A stretch of DNA of 64,000 bases. Source: Desulfotruncus alcoholivorax DSM 16058. Lineage in GTDB: Bacteria > Bacillota > Desulfotomaculia > Desulfotomaculales > Desulfallaceae. The DNA lies in contig NZ_AUMW01000006.1 of NCBI RefSeq assembly GCF_000430885.1, positions 101,188 to 165,187 of the forward strand. The letters run 5' to 3'. Positions 24,721-34,726 of this stretch are shown here, one piece after another. The translations under genes and the position numbers were made by a program. A model generated the notes under the pieces. It was not told the origin of the DNA. It saw only the letters and a program-made list of their open reading frames with translations, and ran no database searches. The number at the start of each line of letters is the position of its first letter. The stretch's first letter is position 1.

Positions 24721-25749
24721 TTACCTTTGCACCCGGCCGCTCGCATCACCCCTGGCCAGCAGCTCAACTTCATCAACGGTAATTAGATTAAAATCTCCCG
24801 GAATTGTATGTTTTAGACAAGATGCCGCCGCCGCAAAATCAATGGCATCTTGTGGCTCTTTACCAGTTACCAAGGCATAAATAAGACCGGCGCAAAAAGA
24901 ATCTCCGCCGCCTACCCGGTCGACAATGGGATTGATATCATACTTACGGGATTGGTAAAAATCATTGCCGTCATATAACAATCCGGACCAGCCATTATGT
25001 GAGGCGGAAAAACTCTCCCTTAAGGTTATAGCCACATATTTAAAATTAAACTTTTCCATCAATTGCCTGGCTGTATCTTTGTAGCCTTCGGCATGCAATT
25101 TCCCTTTGGTAACATCAGTATTCGCCGCCTTGATACCAAAAACATCCGCCGCATCTTCTTCGTTGCCGACACATACATCGACGTATTCCATCAGAGCGGT
25201 CATCACCTTGTTGGCTTTGTCCCTGGTCCACAACTTCTTACGGTAGTTCAAGTCGCAGCTTATGGTAACGCCCATTTCCCTGGCTATTTTGCAGGCTTCC
25301 CGGACACAGCAGGCAGCACTGTCGCTGACAGCCGGGGTGATACCTGTCCAGTGGAACCAATCCGCCCCGTCAAAAATTTGCCGCCAGTTAAAATCTTCCG
25401 GAACAGCCTGGCTAATTGATGAATTGCTGCGGTCATAAACTACTTTGGAGGGACGCTGCGCAGATCCGCTTTCCAAAAAATAAATACCAAGACGTTCGCC
25501 ACCCCTGACTATATAATCCGTGTTTACGCCAAAACGGCGCACATGGTTTATGGCACATTGTCCAATGGGGTTATTGGGAGCTTTTGTCACATAACAGGTA
25601 TTAAGGCCGAATTGAGCCAGTGAAACAGCCACGTTGGACTCTCCGCCACCGTAAGTCACGTCAAATGAATCAGCCTGTATAAATTTGGAATGGCCTGGTG
25701 TTGACAGGCGAAGCATTATTTCACCAAAAGTCACTACTTTCTTTAACAT
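24721..25749 (-). CDS. kdgK: 2-keto-3-deoxygluconate kinase (PfkB family)
   Basis: A 342-aa PfkB-type sugar kinase. It opens KKVVTFGEIMLRLSTPG, has the substrate region GGGESNVAVSLAQFG, and ends with the catalytic signature DRVGGGDSFCAGLIYAL (Asp in GGGDS). Its place before the KDPG aldolase makes 2-keto-3-deoxygluconate the likely substrate, feeding uronate or gluconate breakdown into pyruvate and triose phosphate. No upstream isomerase or dehydratase for a uronate is seen in the window, so the source of KDG is open. Confidence 0.88.
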   Translation of the reverse strand: MLKKVVTFGEIMLRLSTPGHSKFIQADSFDVTYGGGESNVAVSLAQFGLNTCYVTKAPNNPIGQCAINHVRRFGVNTDYIVRGGERLGIYFLESGSAQRPSKVVYDRSNSSISQAVPEDFNWRQIFDGADWFHWTGITPAVSDSAACCVREACKIAREMGVTISCDLNYRKKLWTRDKANKVMTALMEYVDVCVGNEEDAADVFGIKAANTDVTKGKLHAEGYKDTARQLMEKFNFKYVAITLRESFSASHNGWSGLLYDGNDFYQSRKYDINPIVDRVGGGDSFCAGLIYALVTGKEPQDAIDFAAAASCLKHTIPGDFNLITVDEVELLARGDASGRVQR

Positions 25750-25799
25750 AATATTCCTCCGTTGAGCACTGAATTTATGTTATTAACAGATTTATTATT

Positions 25800-27512
25800 T
25801 CACTGACAGTTATTCAAATTTAAAAATTTAGGTTCGGGCTTACCGTTCACCCCAGTGATAACCAAGGGCAAGTTAAAGCTTACATCATCACGCTTCGGGA
25901 AATCGGTACGGAAATGGCTACCACGGCTTTCCCTGCGTGCAAGGGCGGCGCAGGCCATTATTTCCCCGGCGCAAAGAAGGCTTAAAAGCTCCCATACATC
26001 ACGGCTCAGGTATGGTGCGGTTGTAGCACTTAATATTTCATCACGCAATTCGTTAACCGTATTCATAAACTGCTCAAGCCCGGCTTGACTGCGCCTTACC
26101 AATAGGCCGTTTTGAGCGCTGGCCTGGAGATTTTTCTTGAGAGCGGAAACATCAACAGACCTGCCTATCCGTTCTTGGAGCCGGGCTTTTTCCCGGTTTA
26201 TCAAAGAAGCAGGAATTTCGGCGGTTTTTTTCTCCAGCGCCGTCAAAGCCGCAGAACGACCGGCCCGGGCGCCAAATACCTGGCAGGTCACCATCATATT
26301 TCCGCCCAAACGGTCGGCGCCGTGGGGCCCGCCGGCCACCTCCCCGGCTGCGTAAAGACCTGGAACTGAAGTCCGCCCTTGCTCGTTAATGCGTAAACCA
26401 CCGTTAATTGCATGCCCGAAGCAGGCTATTTGTACCGGTTCCCGTAGCACATCCACTCCTCGAGATAACAGATATTCGCGGGTGATGTTCCACATCTTGC
26501 AAAAAGCGCTATCAGGCGGAAGTGCTTTCAGGTAATCCTCGTTTAACCGGGTAAAATCCAGGTTGACCCCGCCTTGATCGGTTCCGCGTCCTTCTGCAAT
26601 TTCGGTTTGGATAGCAACTTCAATGTACCTTGAGCTATCCGATGAACTAAAGGGGAAGTGATGGGAATGGGTATCCATTACCTCCTCCGCTTTAATCCCT
26701 TCCGGCAGGTAGCTGGACAAAAACTCCTCACCGTATTTGTTTGTCAACAGTGGATGAGCAGACCAAACCCAGCCGTTTAAAATATTGACCACGGGATGAA
26801 TTATACCGATTCCGGCCTGCATGTACTCCATGTTGATCAGTTCCGCCCCGGCTTCATATCCCAGCGTGTAACCATCACCGCAAATGTCCGGTGGATTAAG
26901 ATTCCTGTCAAAAAGCTGACCGGCCCCACCTGTCGCCATGATCACCGCCCCTGCGGCAATGGCCTTATATTCGCCGCCCTGATCAATAAAGCCGGCACCT
27001 ATGCACTCGCCGTCTTGAATAAACAGGTTCGTTACCAAGCATTCTTCATAAACTATAATGTTGCGTTTTTTTAGCTGAGGAATTAAGGCCTGAATAATTG
27101 GTTCGCCATGTCCTTTAATTACATGGGTGCGAGGACGACTGGCAAAACAACTCAGGAACTCAAGGTAATTATCCCCGTCCCGCTCGAAACGCACCCCCCA
27201 GCCCTCCAGGGTTTTTAAAGCCAGAGGCGCTTCTTCCGCCACCAAACGCGCCAATTTTGGGTCGGCCATACCATGTGCGGCAGTCATAATATCTTTATAA
27301 TGTTCTTCCGGCGTATCATCAGGATCCACCTGGCCGTCTGCCACGTTAAAACCGGCCATTTCGGCCACCTTGTAGGCCGTTGCCCCGCTTGCCCCCAGCT
27401 TGCCCTTCAACAGCATTATCACCCTGGCCCCGGCATCCGCCGCTTCTATTGCAGCCCGGCAGGCTGCGCCGCCCCCGCCAACTATTAATACGGTCTGCTC
27501 TGTCATCTGCAT
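25800..27512 (-). CDS. FAD-dependent oxidoreductase, fumarate reductase/succinate dehydrogenase flavoprotein family
   Basis: A 570-aa flavoprotein. The FAD-binding start VLIVGGGGAACRAAIEAADAG, the active-site part CFGHAINGGLRINEQGRTSVPG and the isoalloxazine-contact segment AAGEVAGGPHGADRLGGN are those of the FrdA/SdhA/aspartate oxidase superfamily. No iron-sulfur or membrane subunit is encoded next to it, so it probably acts as a soluble enzyme with another electron donor. It follows the CoA-transferase gene and precedes kdgK. A C4-dicarboxylate-like or unsaturated acid substrate would fit with the TRAP transporter, but is not shown by the sequence. Confidence 0.8.
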   Translation of the reverse strand: MQMTEQTVLIVGGGGAACRAAIEAADAGARVIMLLKGKLGASGATAYKVAEMAGFNVADGQVDPDDTPEEHYKDIMTAAHGMADPKLARLVAEEAPLALKTLEGWGVRFERDGDNYLEFLSCFASRPRTHVIKGHGEPIIQALIPQLKKRNIIVYEECLVTNLFIQDGECIGAGFIDQGGEYKAIAAGAVIMATGGAGQLFDRNLNPPDICGDGYTLGYEAGAELINMEYMQAGIGIIHPVVNILNGWVWSAHPLLTNKYGEEFLSSYLPEGIKAEEVMDTHSHHFPFSSSDSSRYIEVAIQTEIAEGRGTDQGGVNLDFTRLNEDYLKALPPDSAFCKMWNITREYLLSRGVDVLREPVQIACFGHAINGGLRINEQGRTSVPGLYAAGEVAGGPHGADRLGGNMMVTCQVFGARAGRSAALTALEKKTAEIPASLINREKARLQERIGRSVDVSALKKNLQASAQNGLLVRRSQAGLEQFMNTVNELRDEILSATTAPYLSRDVWELLSLLCAGEIMACAALARRESRGSHFRTDFPKRDDVSFNLPLVITGVNGKPEPKFLNLNNCQ

Positions 27513-27588
27513 AATTGAAATCCCCTCTTATATCTCCAATATCCAGTACGACCTTAGACAAACTGGAAATGAGAAATTAATCCAAACT

Positions 27589-29151
27589 TTATAACTTAAA
27601 TTGCATCGGTTCCGGACGAAACAGACGAGGGTCCATTGTTCTGAGGTCCGCTGCAACCCGAACCGGAATGGTCAATTTGTCGAGCACGTTCTTTTGCACA
27701 TCAATCCCGGGAGCAACCTCAATGATTTCCAGCCCTTCTTGCACCAGTTTGAAAACAGCCCTTTCCGTTACATATAACACTTCTTTTTGTTTTTTCCGCA
27801 TCATGTCGCCGCTATAGGTTATGTGTTCAATTTTATCGGTAAACTTATTAAATTTCCCTTCTTGAAGTATTTTAAGCCTGCCGTCTTCTATCTCCACCTT
27901 CAAACCACCGGCGGTGAAGTAACCGCAGAAAACCACCCTGGGGACGTTATTGACGATATTGATAAACCCGCCGCAACCGGGAATCAGTAGCCCCAACTTG
28001 CTAACATTCACGCTCCCGTCAGCGTCGGCCTCTCCAAAAGCCAGACAGGCCAGGTCGAACCCTCCCCCGTCGATGAAATCCATCTGGGCCCCAGAATCTA
28101 TAATGCACTGCGGGTTGGCGGATGCACCGAATTGCAAGCCGGATACCGGCAAACCGCCCCACGAACCTTGTTCGATGATAAAGCTTACCTTATCCGTAAA
28201 ACCTTCTTCCACGGCAATCTTGGGTATGTTACCCGGAATGCCGAAACCAAGGTTGATAATCATTCCTTGCTTAAACTCCATTAACGCCCGGCGGGCAATT
28301 ACCTTATCCGCAGAAAAAGGCATCGGCTCAACGCGATCCAGCGGCTGCCTTACCTCGCCGGACAACCAGGGATCATACATTGTCTGCGTTCCCTGCATCT
28401 GGTTGGGATCAACCACTATAGCGTCCACCAGCATGCCCGGAACCTTGACGGCGTGGGGGTTCATGCTCCCTTTTTGAGTTACCCTTTTTACCTGGGCGAT
28501 TACTTTTCCCCCATTGTTCTTGGCCGCCATGACCTGAGCCAGTATCCCCAGGGTAGCTGGCTCATGCTCGAAGGTAAGATTGCCGTTCTCATCGGCAGTG
28601 GTAGCCCTGATAAAAGCAACATCAATGGGTACCGGCTTGTACCATAACCATTCCCGGCCTCCCAGTTCAATTAGCTCAACCAGGTCTTCCTTGGTAATAT
28701 CGTTCAATTTCCCCCCCTGCTGCCGCGGGTCCACAAAGGTATTCAACCCCACCTCGGTAAAGGTACCGGGCTTTTTCGCCGCCGTATCGCGTAACATTTG
28801 CATCATAGTACCCAGAGGCAGGTTATAAGCTTCAACTTCGTTGTTCAACACCATCCGGGCAATTTTATTGCCGCTGCCGTCGGAACGCCCCAAAACATAT
28901 GACCCGCCGATCAACCGTTTAATTAACCCCTTGTGCGCCAGGTGGTCCAACCCGGGCAGACTGATCCGATCGCCTATGGCGATCGGGAAAAACACTGTCA
29001 AGTTTCGTGGTGAACCGGTAGATAAAAACCGCTTTTCAATGGCATCCAGCATAGCTTCCGGCACCATCATCCCCGCCGAGGCACAGGCGGTAATGGTATC
29101 CCCGTCCTTAATCAAACCTGCAGCCGATTCAAAATCTAATATTTTACTCAA
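27589..29151 (-). CDS. Acyl-CoA:acid CoA-transferase, family I (propionate CoA-transferase / YdiF type)
   Basis: A 520-aa protein with both halves of family I CoA-transferases fused. The first half opens with ESAAGLIKDGDTITACASAG and the second contains the glutamate loop FIIEQGSWGG, whose Glu forms the covalent CoA thioester. Such enzymes activate short carboxylic acids by moving CoA from acetyl-CoA or succinyl-CoA. It sits between the TRAP transporter and the flavoprotein, so it is a fair guess that it activates the imported acid. Confidence 0.88.
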   Translation of the reverse strand: MSKILDFESAAGLIKDGDTITACASAGMMVPEAMLDAIEKRFLSTGSPRNLTVFFPIAIGDRISLPGLDHLAHKGLIKRLIGGSYVLGRSDGSGNKIARMVLNNEVEAYNLPLGTMMQMLRDTAAKKPGTFTEVGLNTFVDPRQQGGKLNDITKEDLVELIELGGREWLWYKPVPIDVAFIRATTADENGNLTFEHEPATLGILAQVMAAKNNGGKVIAQVKRVTQKGSMNPHAVKVPGMLVDAIVVDPNQMQGTQTMYDPWLSGEVRQPLDRVEPMPFSADKVIARRALMEFKQGMIINLGFGIPGNIPKIAVEEGFTDKVSFIIEQGSWGGLPVSGLQFGASANPQCIIDSGAQMDFIDGGGFDLACLAFGEADADGSVNVSKLGLLIPGCGGFINIVNNVPRVVFCGYFTAGGLKVEIEDGRLKILQEGKFNKFTDKIEHITYSGDMMRKKQKEVLYVTERAVFKLVQEGLEIIEVAPGIDVQKNVLDKLTIPVRVAADLRTMDPRLFRPEPMQFKL

Positions 29152-29222
29152 TGTCGATCCCTCCGGTTGTTGTGTTTCTCACTTATATTTAAATTTTTAT
29201 TATTAGCACACCTCAGCAAGGT

Positions 29223-30518
29223 CTATCCGCCTACAGCTGTTGGAACCAGTAACCTGGGCAGGAACAAGACAACATCAGGCAAAAAAATTAATATGGCAAT
29301 AACCAATAACATCACCAGGTAAAAAGGAACCAGGGTTCTAACAACCTTCAATACCGGAACATTGCCAATGCCGGCGCTCAATAATAATGTTAATCCATAA
29401 GGGGGTGTCAAAAATCCAAAACAGAGCACTACCGTAACCAGTACGCCAACATGAACGGGATTGAGTCCCGCCTCAGCAATCATTTTTTGAACTACGGGAA
29501 GAAAAATTACTACTGCGGGAATAGCATCCATGAAGGTTCCCAAAACCAAATATAAAACAGCAATAAAAATTAAGGTCGCATAAGTGCTGTCGGTTACGGG
29601 CCCCGCCAAATCAACGATTAAATTTGGAACCTGCAGGTAAGCCATGATATAACCGAAAGCACCCGCCCCTGCCACTGCCAGCAGGGGATTGGCCAGCGCC
29701 ACCAGTGATTTTTTAAAAGCTTCATAAGAGATCCGCCAGTTCAATGTACGATAAATAAATACTGAAACTAAAAGGGAATATACTACCGCAATCATGGCAC
29801 TTTCCGTGGCGGTAAATAATCCGCCAATAATACCAAATACAATAATAAACGGTACAAGTAGCGCCCAGATGCTGTCCCAAAAGCTGGTAAATACTTGTTT
29901 CATCGTGGCTCTGGCGGTAGTTGGAAACTTTTTGGCAGTTGCCCAAAAATATATGACAAGCATTAGCGTTATTCCAACGATTATGCCCGGAAGCGCGCCA
30001 CCCAGAAACAAACCGGCTATGGAAACACCACCATATGCACCGTATACCACCATGATGATACTGGGCGGAATAATCGGACCCATGGTAGCTGCCGATGCAT
30101 TTACCGCCACAGCCATTTCACTTGGGTAACCTTCTTTTTTCATTGCCGGAATTAAGATGCTTCCTAAAGCCGCAGCATCCGCGGTACCTGATCCGGAAAT
30201 ACCAGACATCAGCATATTCGCAAAAACAGTAACGTGTCCCAAGCCGCCACGGATGTGCCCCACCAAACTGCGGGAAAAAACAACCAGACGCTCAGTTATG
30301 GATCCTTTATCCATAATCTCGCCTACAAGCATAAATAGGGGCACAGCCAGTAGGGTATAACTATCAACGCCTGTAAACATGTTTTGCACCACCACCAGGG
30401 GTGATATTCCTGCCAACAGGCCGGTAACCATCGCCGAGAGGGCTAGGGAAAAGGCAATTGGGACTCCCAGCAAACACAAGATAAAAAATCCTGTAAAAAG
30501 AACAGAAATTAGGAACAT
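29223..30518 (-). CDS. dctM: TRAP transporter, large permease subunit
   Basis: A 431-aa membrane protein of the DctM family with about 12 hydrophobic segments. Typical stretches include FSLALSAMVTGL, LLAVPLFMLVGEIMD, MSGISGSGTADAAALGSILIP, ATMGPIIPPSIIMV and GFLTPPYGL. DctM drives Na+- or H+-coupled uptake of the organic acid captured by DctP. The gene begins 2 bp after the DctQ stop. Confidence 0.94.
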   Translation of the reverse strand: MFLISVLFTGFFILCLLGVPIAFSLALSAMVTGLLAGISPLVVVQNMFTGVDSYTLLAVPLFMLVGEIMDKGSITERLVVFSRSLVGHIRGGLGHVTVFANMLMSGISGSGTADAAALGSILIPAMKKEGYPSEMAVAVNASAATMGPIIPPSIIMVVYGAYGGVSIAGLFLGGALPGIIVGITLMLVIYFWATAKKFPTTARATMKQVFTSFWDSIWALLVPFIIVFGIIGGLFTATESAMIAVVYSLLVSVFIYRTLNWRISYEAFKKSLVALANPLLAVAGAGAFGYIMAYLQVPNLIVDLAGPVTDSTYATLIFIAVLYLVLGTFMDAIPAVVIFLPVVQKMIAEAGLNPVHVGVLVTVVLCFGFLTPPYGLTLLLSAGIGNVPVLKVVRTLVPFYLVMLLVIAILIFLPDVVLFLPRLLVPTAVGG

Positions 30519-30520
30519 TC

Positions 30521-31033
30521 TTATCCTCCCCTTTGCACTTTAATCCAATCTATAATGGATTCTACCAGGTAATACATCATAAAAATGCTCGCCAAGGGGA
30601 TGGAAACAGCCGAATAGAATATTGGAATACCGGAGGGCATGGCCACCCTTTCCAAACCCATCATGGCAAATTGATATCCGTAAACGGTTAAAACAAGGAT
30701 AAAAACAGCTTGACAGAGGAAAACAAATGGCGTTAGAAACTTATTCCCAATAAACAACTCAATACGATAGTGCGTTCCCTGACGCAATCCAATAGCCGCT
30801 CCGAAAAAAATCGTCCACATAAAGGCAAATCGTGCCACATCCTCCAGCCAAACAACGGGATGACCCGATTCACGCATAATTACGTCTACCAGGACAACAG
30901 TTAAAAAGAAAGCCAGTAAAAAAATGCCTATTGCCGTTTGCATTTTTTCCAGGATGTCACCTAAAGCAGTTAACTTGGCTACAGCCTGTTTCGCCTGTCC
31001 CCGTGGTGTATCGCTCTTTTTATTAATTCCCAT
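30521..31033 (-). CDS. dctQ: TRAP transporter, small permease subunit
   Basis: A 170-aa protein with four membrane helices and the DctQ signature (VFLVDVIMRE-like region VVLVDVIMRESGH, then WLEDVARFAFMWTIFFGAAIGLRQGTHYR). ATG 31033 is chosen because GGGAGG precedes it at proper distance; an in-frame start at 31087 would add 18 residues that do not look like the family. It couples DctP to DctM. Confidence 0.92.
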   Translation of the reverse strand: MGINKKSDTPRGQAKQAVAKLTALGDILEKMQTAIGIFLLAFFLTVVLVDVIMRESGHPVVWLEDVARFAFMWTIFFGAAIGLRQGTHYRIELFIGNKFLTPFVFLCQAVFILVLTVYGYQFAMMGLERVAMPSGIPIFYSAVSIPLASIFMMYYLVESIIDWIKVQRGG

Positions 31034-31124
31034 ACCGTAAACCTCCCTTCCCCAAAGAACTGGGTTTTGAAGGGCGGCTGGTGCCACCCTTCAAGCGCAA
31101 ATTACTAGTCAGCTTAACCCTGGC

Positions 31125-32162
31125 TTACTTGCCCAATTCCTGAATCCGGGCCAGAACATCCTCACATTTCAGTTCCTTTGCTATTTGCTCGTGTAGCGGT
31201 TTAACTCTTTCTTTAAAAGGAGTCACATCCACCTTGATATCTTTTACCCCGTATTTACTTGTTAATTCCTCCAACGCCTTGTTGTCGTTTTCAAGTTGCT
31301 TGTCCAAACCATATCGAGCCATCTCGACTCCGGTTTCCATAATTATTTGCCGGATATCTTCGGGGAGTTTCTCCCAGGTCTTGTTGGAAACCCATACCTC
31401 GGACATCAGCCATTCATGTCCCGTTTCAATAAAATAGTGGGCTACTTCATAGTGTTTCGCCGTCAGGTAGGAAGAAGGGGTGTTTTCAGCTCCTTCCACC
31501 AGGTTAGTTTGAAGCGCGGTATATACTTCATTAAAAGGCACTGTGGTGGGTTTGGTGCCAATGGCCTCCCAAACCTTGGTTTCAATGGGGGATGACATTA
31601 CACGAACTTTCATGCCCTGTACATCATTAATCCCCTTGATTTCACGGGTAGCATAAAGGCTGCGCAAACCGTTCGGCAGGAAAGTGATTAGCTTAAACCC
31701 CAAGTTCTTTTCCGATACCAGCTTATCGAACTTGTTAATAATTTCGGGGTCCGTAGCTACTTTATACAAATGGTCCTCATCATTAAACAGGTAAGAAGTA
31801 CTCAGCAGTCCCATCTGAGGCACGTGGCTGGAAGCATTTGATGTTGACGTAATGCAAAAATCAAGTGTGCCCATCTTCAGGCTGTCCAGCATAGTGGATT
31901 CTTCACCCAACTGAGCATTGGGGAAGACGTCAATTTTAACCCGGCCATCGGTTCTTTTGTTCACTTCCTTGGCAAACCATACCGCTGCCTGGTTATAAGC
32001 GTGATCCGGCGCCTGGTCATGTCCAAACTTTAAAACAAACTCAGGTTTATCCCCACTGCCTTGATTAGATTGTCCTGAACCGCCGCTGCTGCAAGCCACC
32101 AAACTTAAAGTTAACAGCAAAATCAAGAAACCCAGTAAAATTGACTTACTCTTATTGTGCAT
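31125..32162 (-). CDS. dctP: TRAP transporter solute-binding lipoprotein (DctP family)
   Basis: A 345-aa extracytoplasmic binding protein. A lipoprotein signal is clear: basic start, hydrophobic core, then lipobox LVAC with Cys 24, followed by a Ser/Gly-rich linker. The DctP pattern follows: KFGHDQAPDHAYNQAAVWFAKEV, VFPNAQLGEE, and the arginine-containing segment MKVRVMSSPIETKVWEAIG, whose Arg binds the substrate carboxylate. The ligand is therefore a carboxylic acid, of unknown identity. Confidence 0.93.
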   Translation of the reverse strand: MHNKSKSILLGFLILLLTLSLVACSSGGSGQSNQGSGDKPEFVLKFGHDQAPDHAYNQAAVWFAKEVNKRTDGRVKIDVFPNAQLGEESTMLDSLKMGTLDFCITSTSNASSHVPQMGLLSTSYLFNDEDHLYKVATDPEIINKFDKLVSEKNLGFKLITFLPNGLRSLYATREIKGINDVQGMKVRVMSSPIETKVWEAIGTKPTTVPFNEVYTALQTNLVEGAENTPSSYLTAKHYEVAHYFIETGHEWLMSEVWVSNKTWEKLPEDIRQIIMETGVEMARYGLDKQLENDNKALEELTSKYGVKDIKVDVTPFKERVKPLHEQIAKELKCEDVLARIQELGK

Positions 32163-32319
32163 ACACTTTTCCCTCCTAATTTATGCGGTATTTTTAGAAA
32201 AATTTCAAACCCTTGTGCCCTCGGAAGGGCTTTGTCTTTTCACCCCCAATCTGTCCCCGATTGCACTCCTCAACATATATAGGAGTAAACATCTTGATTA
32301 AGCTCATTGACTCAACCGC

Positions 32320-32763
32320 TTAAATAGCTTCCGTTAAGAGCACCTTCATGTAAGTTTTACCTTCTGCAACCACTTCTCCGCGCTGGTTAACACAGCTAGC
32401 CTTAAAAATACAACGCCTTTTATCCTCTTCTTTTTCTGCCAATTCTAATTTGGCTGTTATGGTATCGCCAATAAAAACCGGCTTGACAAATTTAATGTCA
32501 TAACGATAGGAAACTGCCCCCGGCAATGGAAACCTTTTGGCCATGTACCCCATCACGGTGGAGATTAACCCCACACTTAAAGCACCTTGGGCTATCCGCG
32601 TCCCGTACTGAGTTTTTTTAGCAAACTCTTCATCCAGATGCACACCGTAGAAATCACCGACAATACCGGCAAAACCATAGACATCATACTCAGAGATAGT
32701 TTTAGTGAATGTCTCTATTTCACCTATGTTAATGTACTTTAACGGACTTTTATTTTCGGACAT
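32320..32763 (-). CDS. MaoC-like hotdog-fold hydratase (first copy)
   Basis: A 147-aa single-hotdog MaoC/R-hydratase protein with the family pattern GDFYGVHLDEEFAKKT and IAQGALSVGLIS, the hydratase Asp/His pair lying in the first segment. Such proteins hydrate 2-enoyl-CoA or serve as broader CoA-ester hydratases. ATG 32763 has GAGGTG 6 bases upstream. It begins 5 bp after the acyl-CoA dehydrogenase stop, so both are one unit. Confidence 0.85.
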   Translation of the reverse strand: MSENKSPLKYINIGEIETFTKTISEYDVYGFAGIVGDFYGVHLDEEFAKKTQYGTRIAQGALSVGLISTVMGYMAKRFPLPGAVSYRYDIKFVKPVFIGDTITAKLELAEKEEDKRRCIFKASCVNQRGEVVAEGKTYMKVLLTEAI

Positions 32764-32768
32764 TATTA

Positions 32769-33911
32769 TCACCTCGCTGAATAAAGCTTCCGTGCCAGAA
32801 TCATCCTTTGAATCTGGTTCGTGCCTTCATATATTTGGGTCAACTTGGCGTCACGGAAAAGCCGTTCCACCACGTAATCCCGGGTATAACCGTAGCCGCC
32901 GTGAATCTGAACAGCATCGGTTGCAGCCCGCATCGCCAGATCGGTTGCCAGAAGTTTGGCCTGGGAGGCAGCTGTTGAATAATCCATGCCGTTATCCTTT
33001 TGCCAGGCTGCTTTATGTATCAACAAGCGAGTGCTGCTGATTCCGGCATCAATATCAGCCAGCATAAACTGTACCCCCTGGAAATCCGCAATGGGCCGCC
33101 CGAACTGCTGACGCTGCCCGGCATAAACAACTGATTCCTCCAGTGCCCGCCTGGCTATTCCCAGGGCCAGTGTAGCAATCACTACCCTTCCTGTGTTCAG
33201 GGAAAGCATCGCCAGCTTAAATCCACCGTTTTCAGTTCCAATCAATCTCTCCGCAGGCACAACACAGTCTTCCAGGACAAATTCACAGGTCCCTAAACCA
33301 CGTATACCCAGTAACTGTTCTTTTTTACCCTTGCTGAAACCGGGTGTATCGGTGTCGACCAGAAATACGCTTATTCCTTTACTGCCCTTTTCCTTATCGG
33401 TTTTAGCGAAAATTAATGCCATATCGGCCATAGCCCCGGCGGTAACAAAAACTTTTTGACCATTCAGCACATATTCATCCCCCACCCGGCGCGCCGTTGT
33501 CTGCATTGCCGCCGCATCGGACCCGGCCATGGGCTCAGTAATCGCTATGGAACAAATTTTTTCTCCATTTAGCAAAGGAGGGATAAACTTTTTTTTCTGT
33601 TCTTCGGTGCCAAAACGATATAAAAACTCGGCCATCTGCATGGTTAAGAGGTTTAAGTTTGCCGTAGCCGCCGAAGCATATGCCAGTTCCTCAAGAGCCA
33701 AACAATAAGACACCATATCAGCCTCCGGCCCGCTGTATTCGGCCGGGATAGTCATGCAGAGCAAGCCAACTTCCGCCATATTTTGATATAGTTCATCAGG
33801 GAATACATCTTCTGCGTCAATTTGTGCTGCAAGAGGTTCCACTTCATTTCGGGCGAAATCCCTCGCCATTGTTTGAATCATTTTTTGTTCTTCACTAAGA
33901 TTAAATTGCAT
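32769..33911 (-). CDS. Acyl-CoA dehydrogenase
   Basis: A 380-aa flavoenzyme oxidising an acyl-CoA to the 2,3-enoyl-CoA. Family signatures are [16 protein letters not shown] near 125-140 and the C-terminal [22 protein letters not shown], with [12 protein letters not shown] following; the catalytic base Glu is in that tail. ATG 33911 has GGAGGT upstream. IclR-type palindromes lie 210-230 bp ahead, so this may head its own transcript. Electrons would go to an electron-transfer flavoprotein not encoded here. Confidence 0.93.
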   Translation of the reverse strand: MQFNLSEEQKMIQTMARDFARNEVEPLAAQIDAEDVFPDELYQNMAEVGLLCMTIPAEYSGPEADMVSYCLALEELAYASAATANLNLLTMQMAEFLYRFGTEEQKKKFIPPLLNGEKICSIAITEPMAGSDAAAMQTTARRVGDEYVLNGQKVFVTAGAMADMALIFAKTDKEKGSKGISVFLVDTDTPGFSKGKKEQLLGIRGLGTCEFVLEDCVVPAERLIGTENGGFKLAMLSLNTGRVVIATLALGIARRALEESVVYAGQRQQFGRPIADFQGVQFMLADIDAGISSTRLLIHKAAWQKDNGMDYSTAASQAKLLATDLAMRAATDAVQIHGGYGYTRDYVVERLFRDAKLTQIYEGTNQIQRMILARKLYSAR

Positions 33912-34122
33912 TGTGACTACCTCCAATTTTGCATTATGAAACTGCGTTTTGCATTTAAATACCAATCATTCAATATTTCCAAAGCACATCCCAGACCTTC
34001 ACAAAGGCCTTGTAGTTTCCCTCACCCGAACCAATGTTTCACCAGTATTCCCGGTTAATCTGATTTACAGAACAATAATACTCATTGTTTTTTCTATAAA
34101 CTTCACCACACTCCTAATGTAA

Positions 34123-34139
34123 TGTTTTATTGCATTTTA
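34123..34139. promoter_or_regulatory. Possible IclR-type operator upstream of the acyl-CoA dehydrogenase
   Basis: TGTTTTATTGCATTTTA resembles the GTTTTAYAATATAAAAC palindromes at 36776 and 37633, and is followed by TTGTAAAACCGGGTTTTAT, another half-site pair. It lies about 215 bp before the acyl-CoA dehydrogenase start. Confidence 0.4.
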
Positions 34140-34184
34140 GTTTTTGATTGTAAAACCGGGTTTTATTTGTATCACAAATAAATT

Positions 34185-34637
34185 CTACCGGCTTTTTTGC
34201 TTAATCATTAGTGTTTTAATGCCTTCCTGGGTGATTGTACCGTCCTGTTTAATCAACTGAACTAAGACCTTAATGATTCCTCGATCCGGTTTGCTTTTAC
34301 TTGGCCTTTTTTCAACCACTTTTACCTTGACATAAACGGTATCACCGAAAAAAATTGGAGCTTTAAATTGCCAGGATTCTATACCCAAAAACGCTATTCC
34401 GGTCCCTTCAAGAATGCCGGTACGAAACAAAAGGCCATGTGATATCGCCAGTCCCAAAAGGCCATGAACAATCCTTTCCCCAAACTCGCTCTTTTTCATA
34501 TATTCCTTGCTAGTGTGCAACTCGTTATAGTCACCGCTTAAGGCTGCAAACATTACTACATCGGTTTCCGTGATAGTCCGCCCTGGAGTGATATACTCAT
34601 CTCCAACCACCCACTCGTTAAAAAGTTTTCCAGCCAT
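34185..34637 (-). CDS. MaoC-like hotdog-fold hydratase (second copy)
   Basis: A 150-aa MaoC-family protein with the sequence GDYNELHTSKEYMKKSEFGERIVHGLLGL, including the Asp/His hydratase residues. It resembles the other MaoC gene only loosely, so the two may hydrate different enoyl-CoA esters or form a heteromer. It lies downstream of the MFS gene with an 89-bp gap. Confidence 0.85.
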   Translation of the reverse strand: MAGKLFNEWVVGDEYITPGRTITETDVVMFAALSGDYNELHTSKEYMKKSEFGERIVHGLLGLAISHGLLFRTGILEGTGIAFLGIESWQFKAPIFFGDTVYVKVKVVEKRPSKSKPDRGIIKVLVQLIKQDGTITQEGIKTLMIKQKSR

Positions 34638-34726
34638 GTTCTCCCTCCTAACCGCTATCCAAAATTTAAGAACATACTCCCCAACTATAACCGCTCCCGA
34701 ACCGGGATATTGTGCAAAATATAGAA

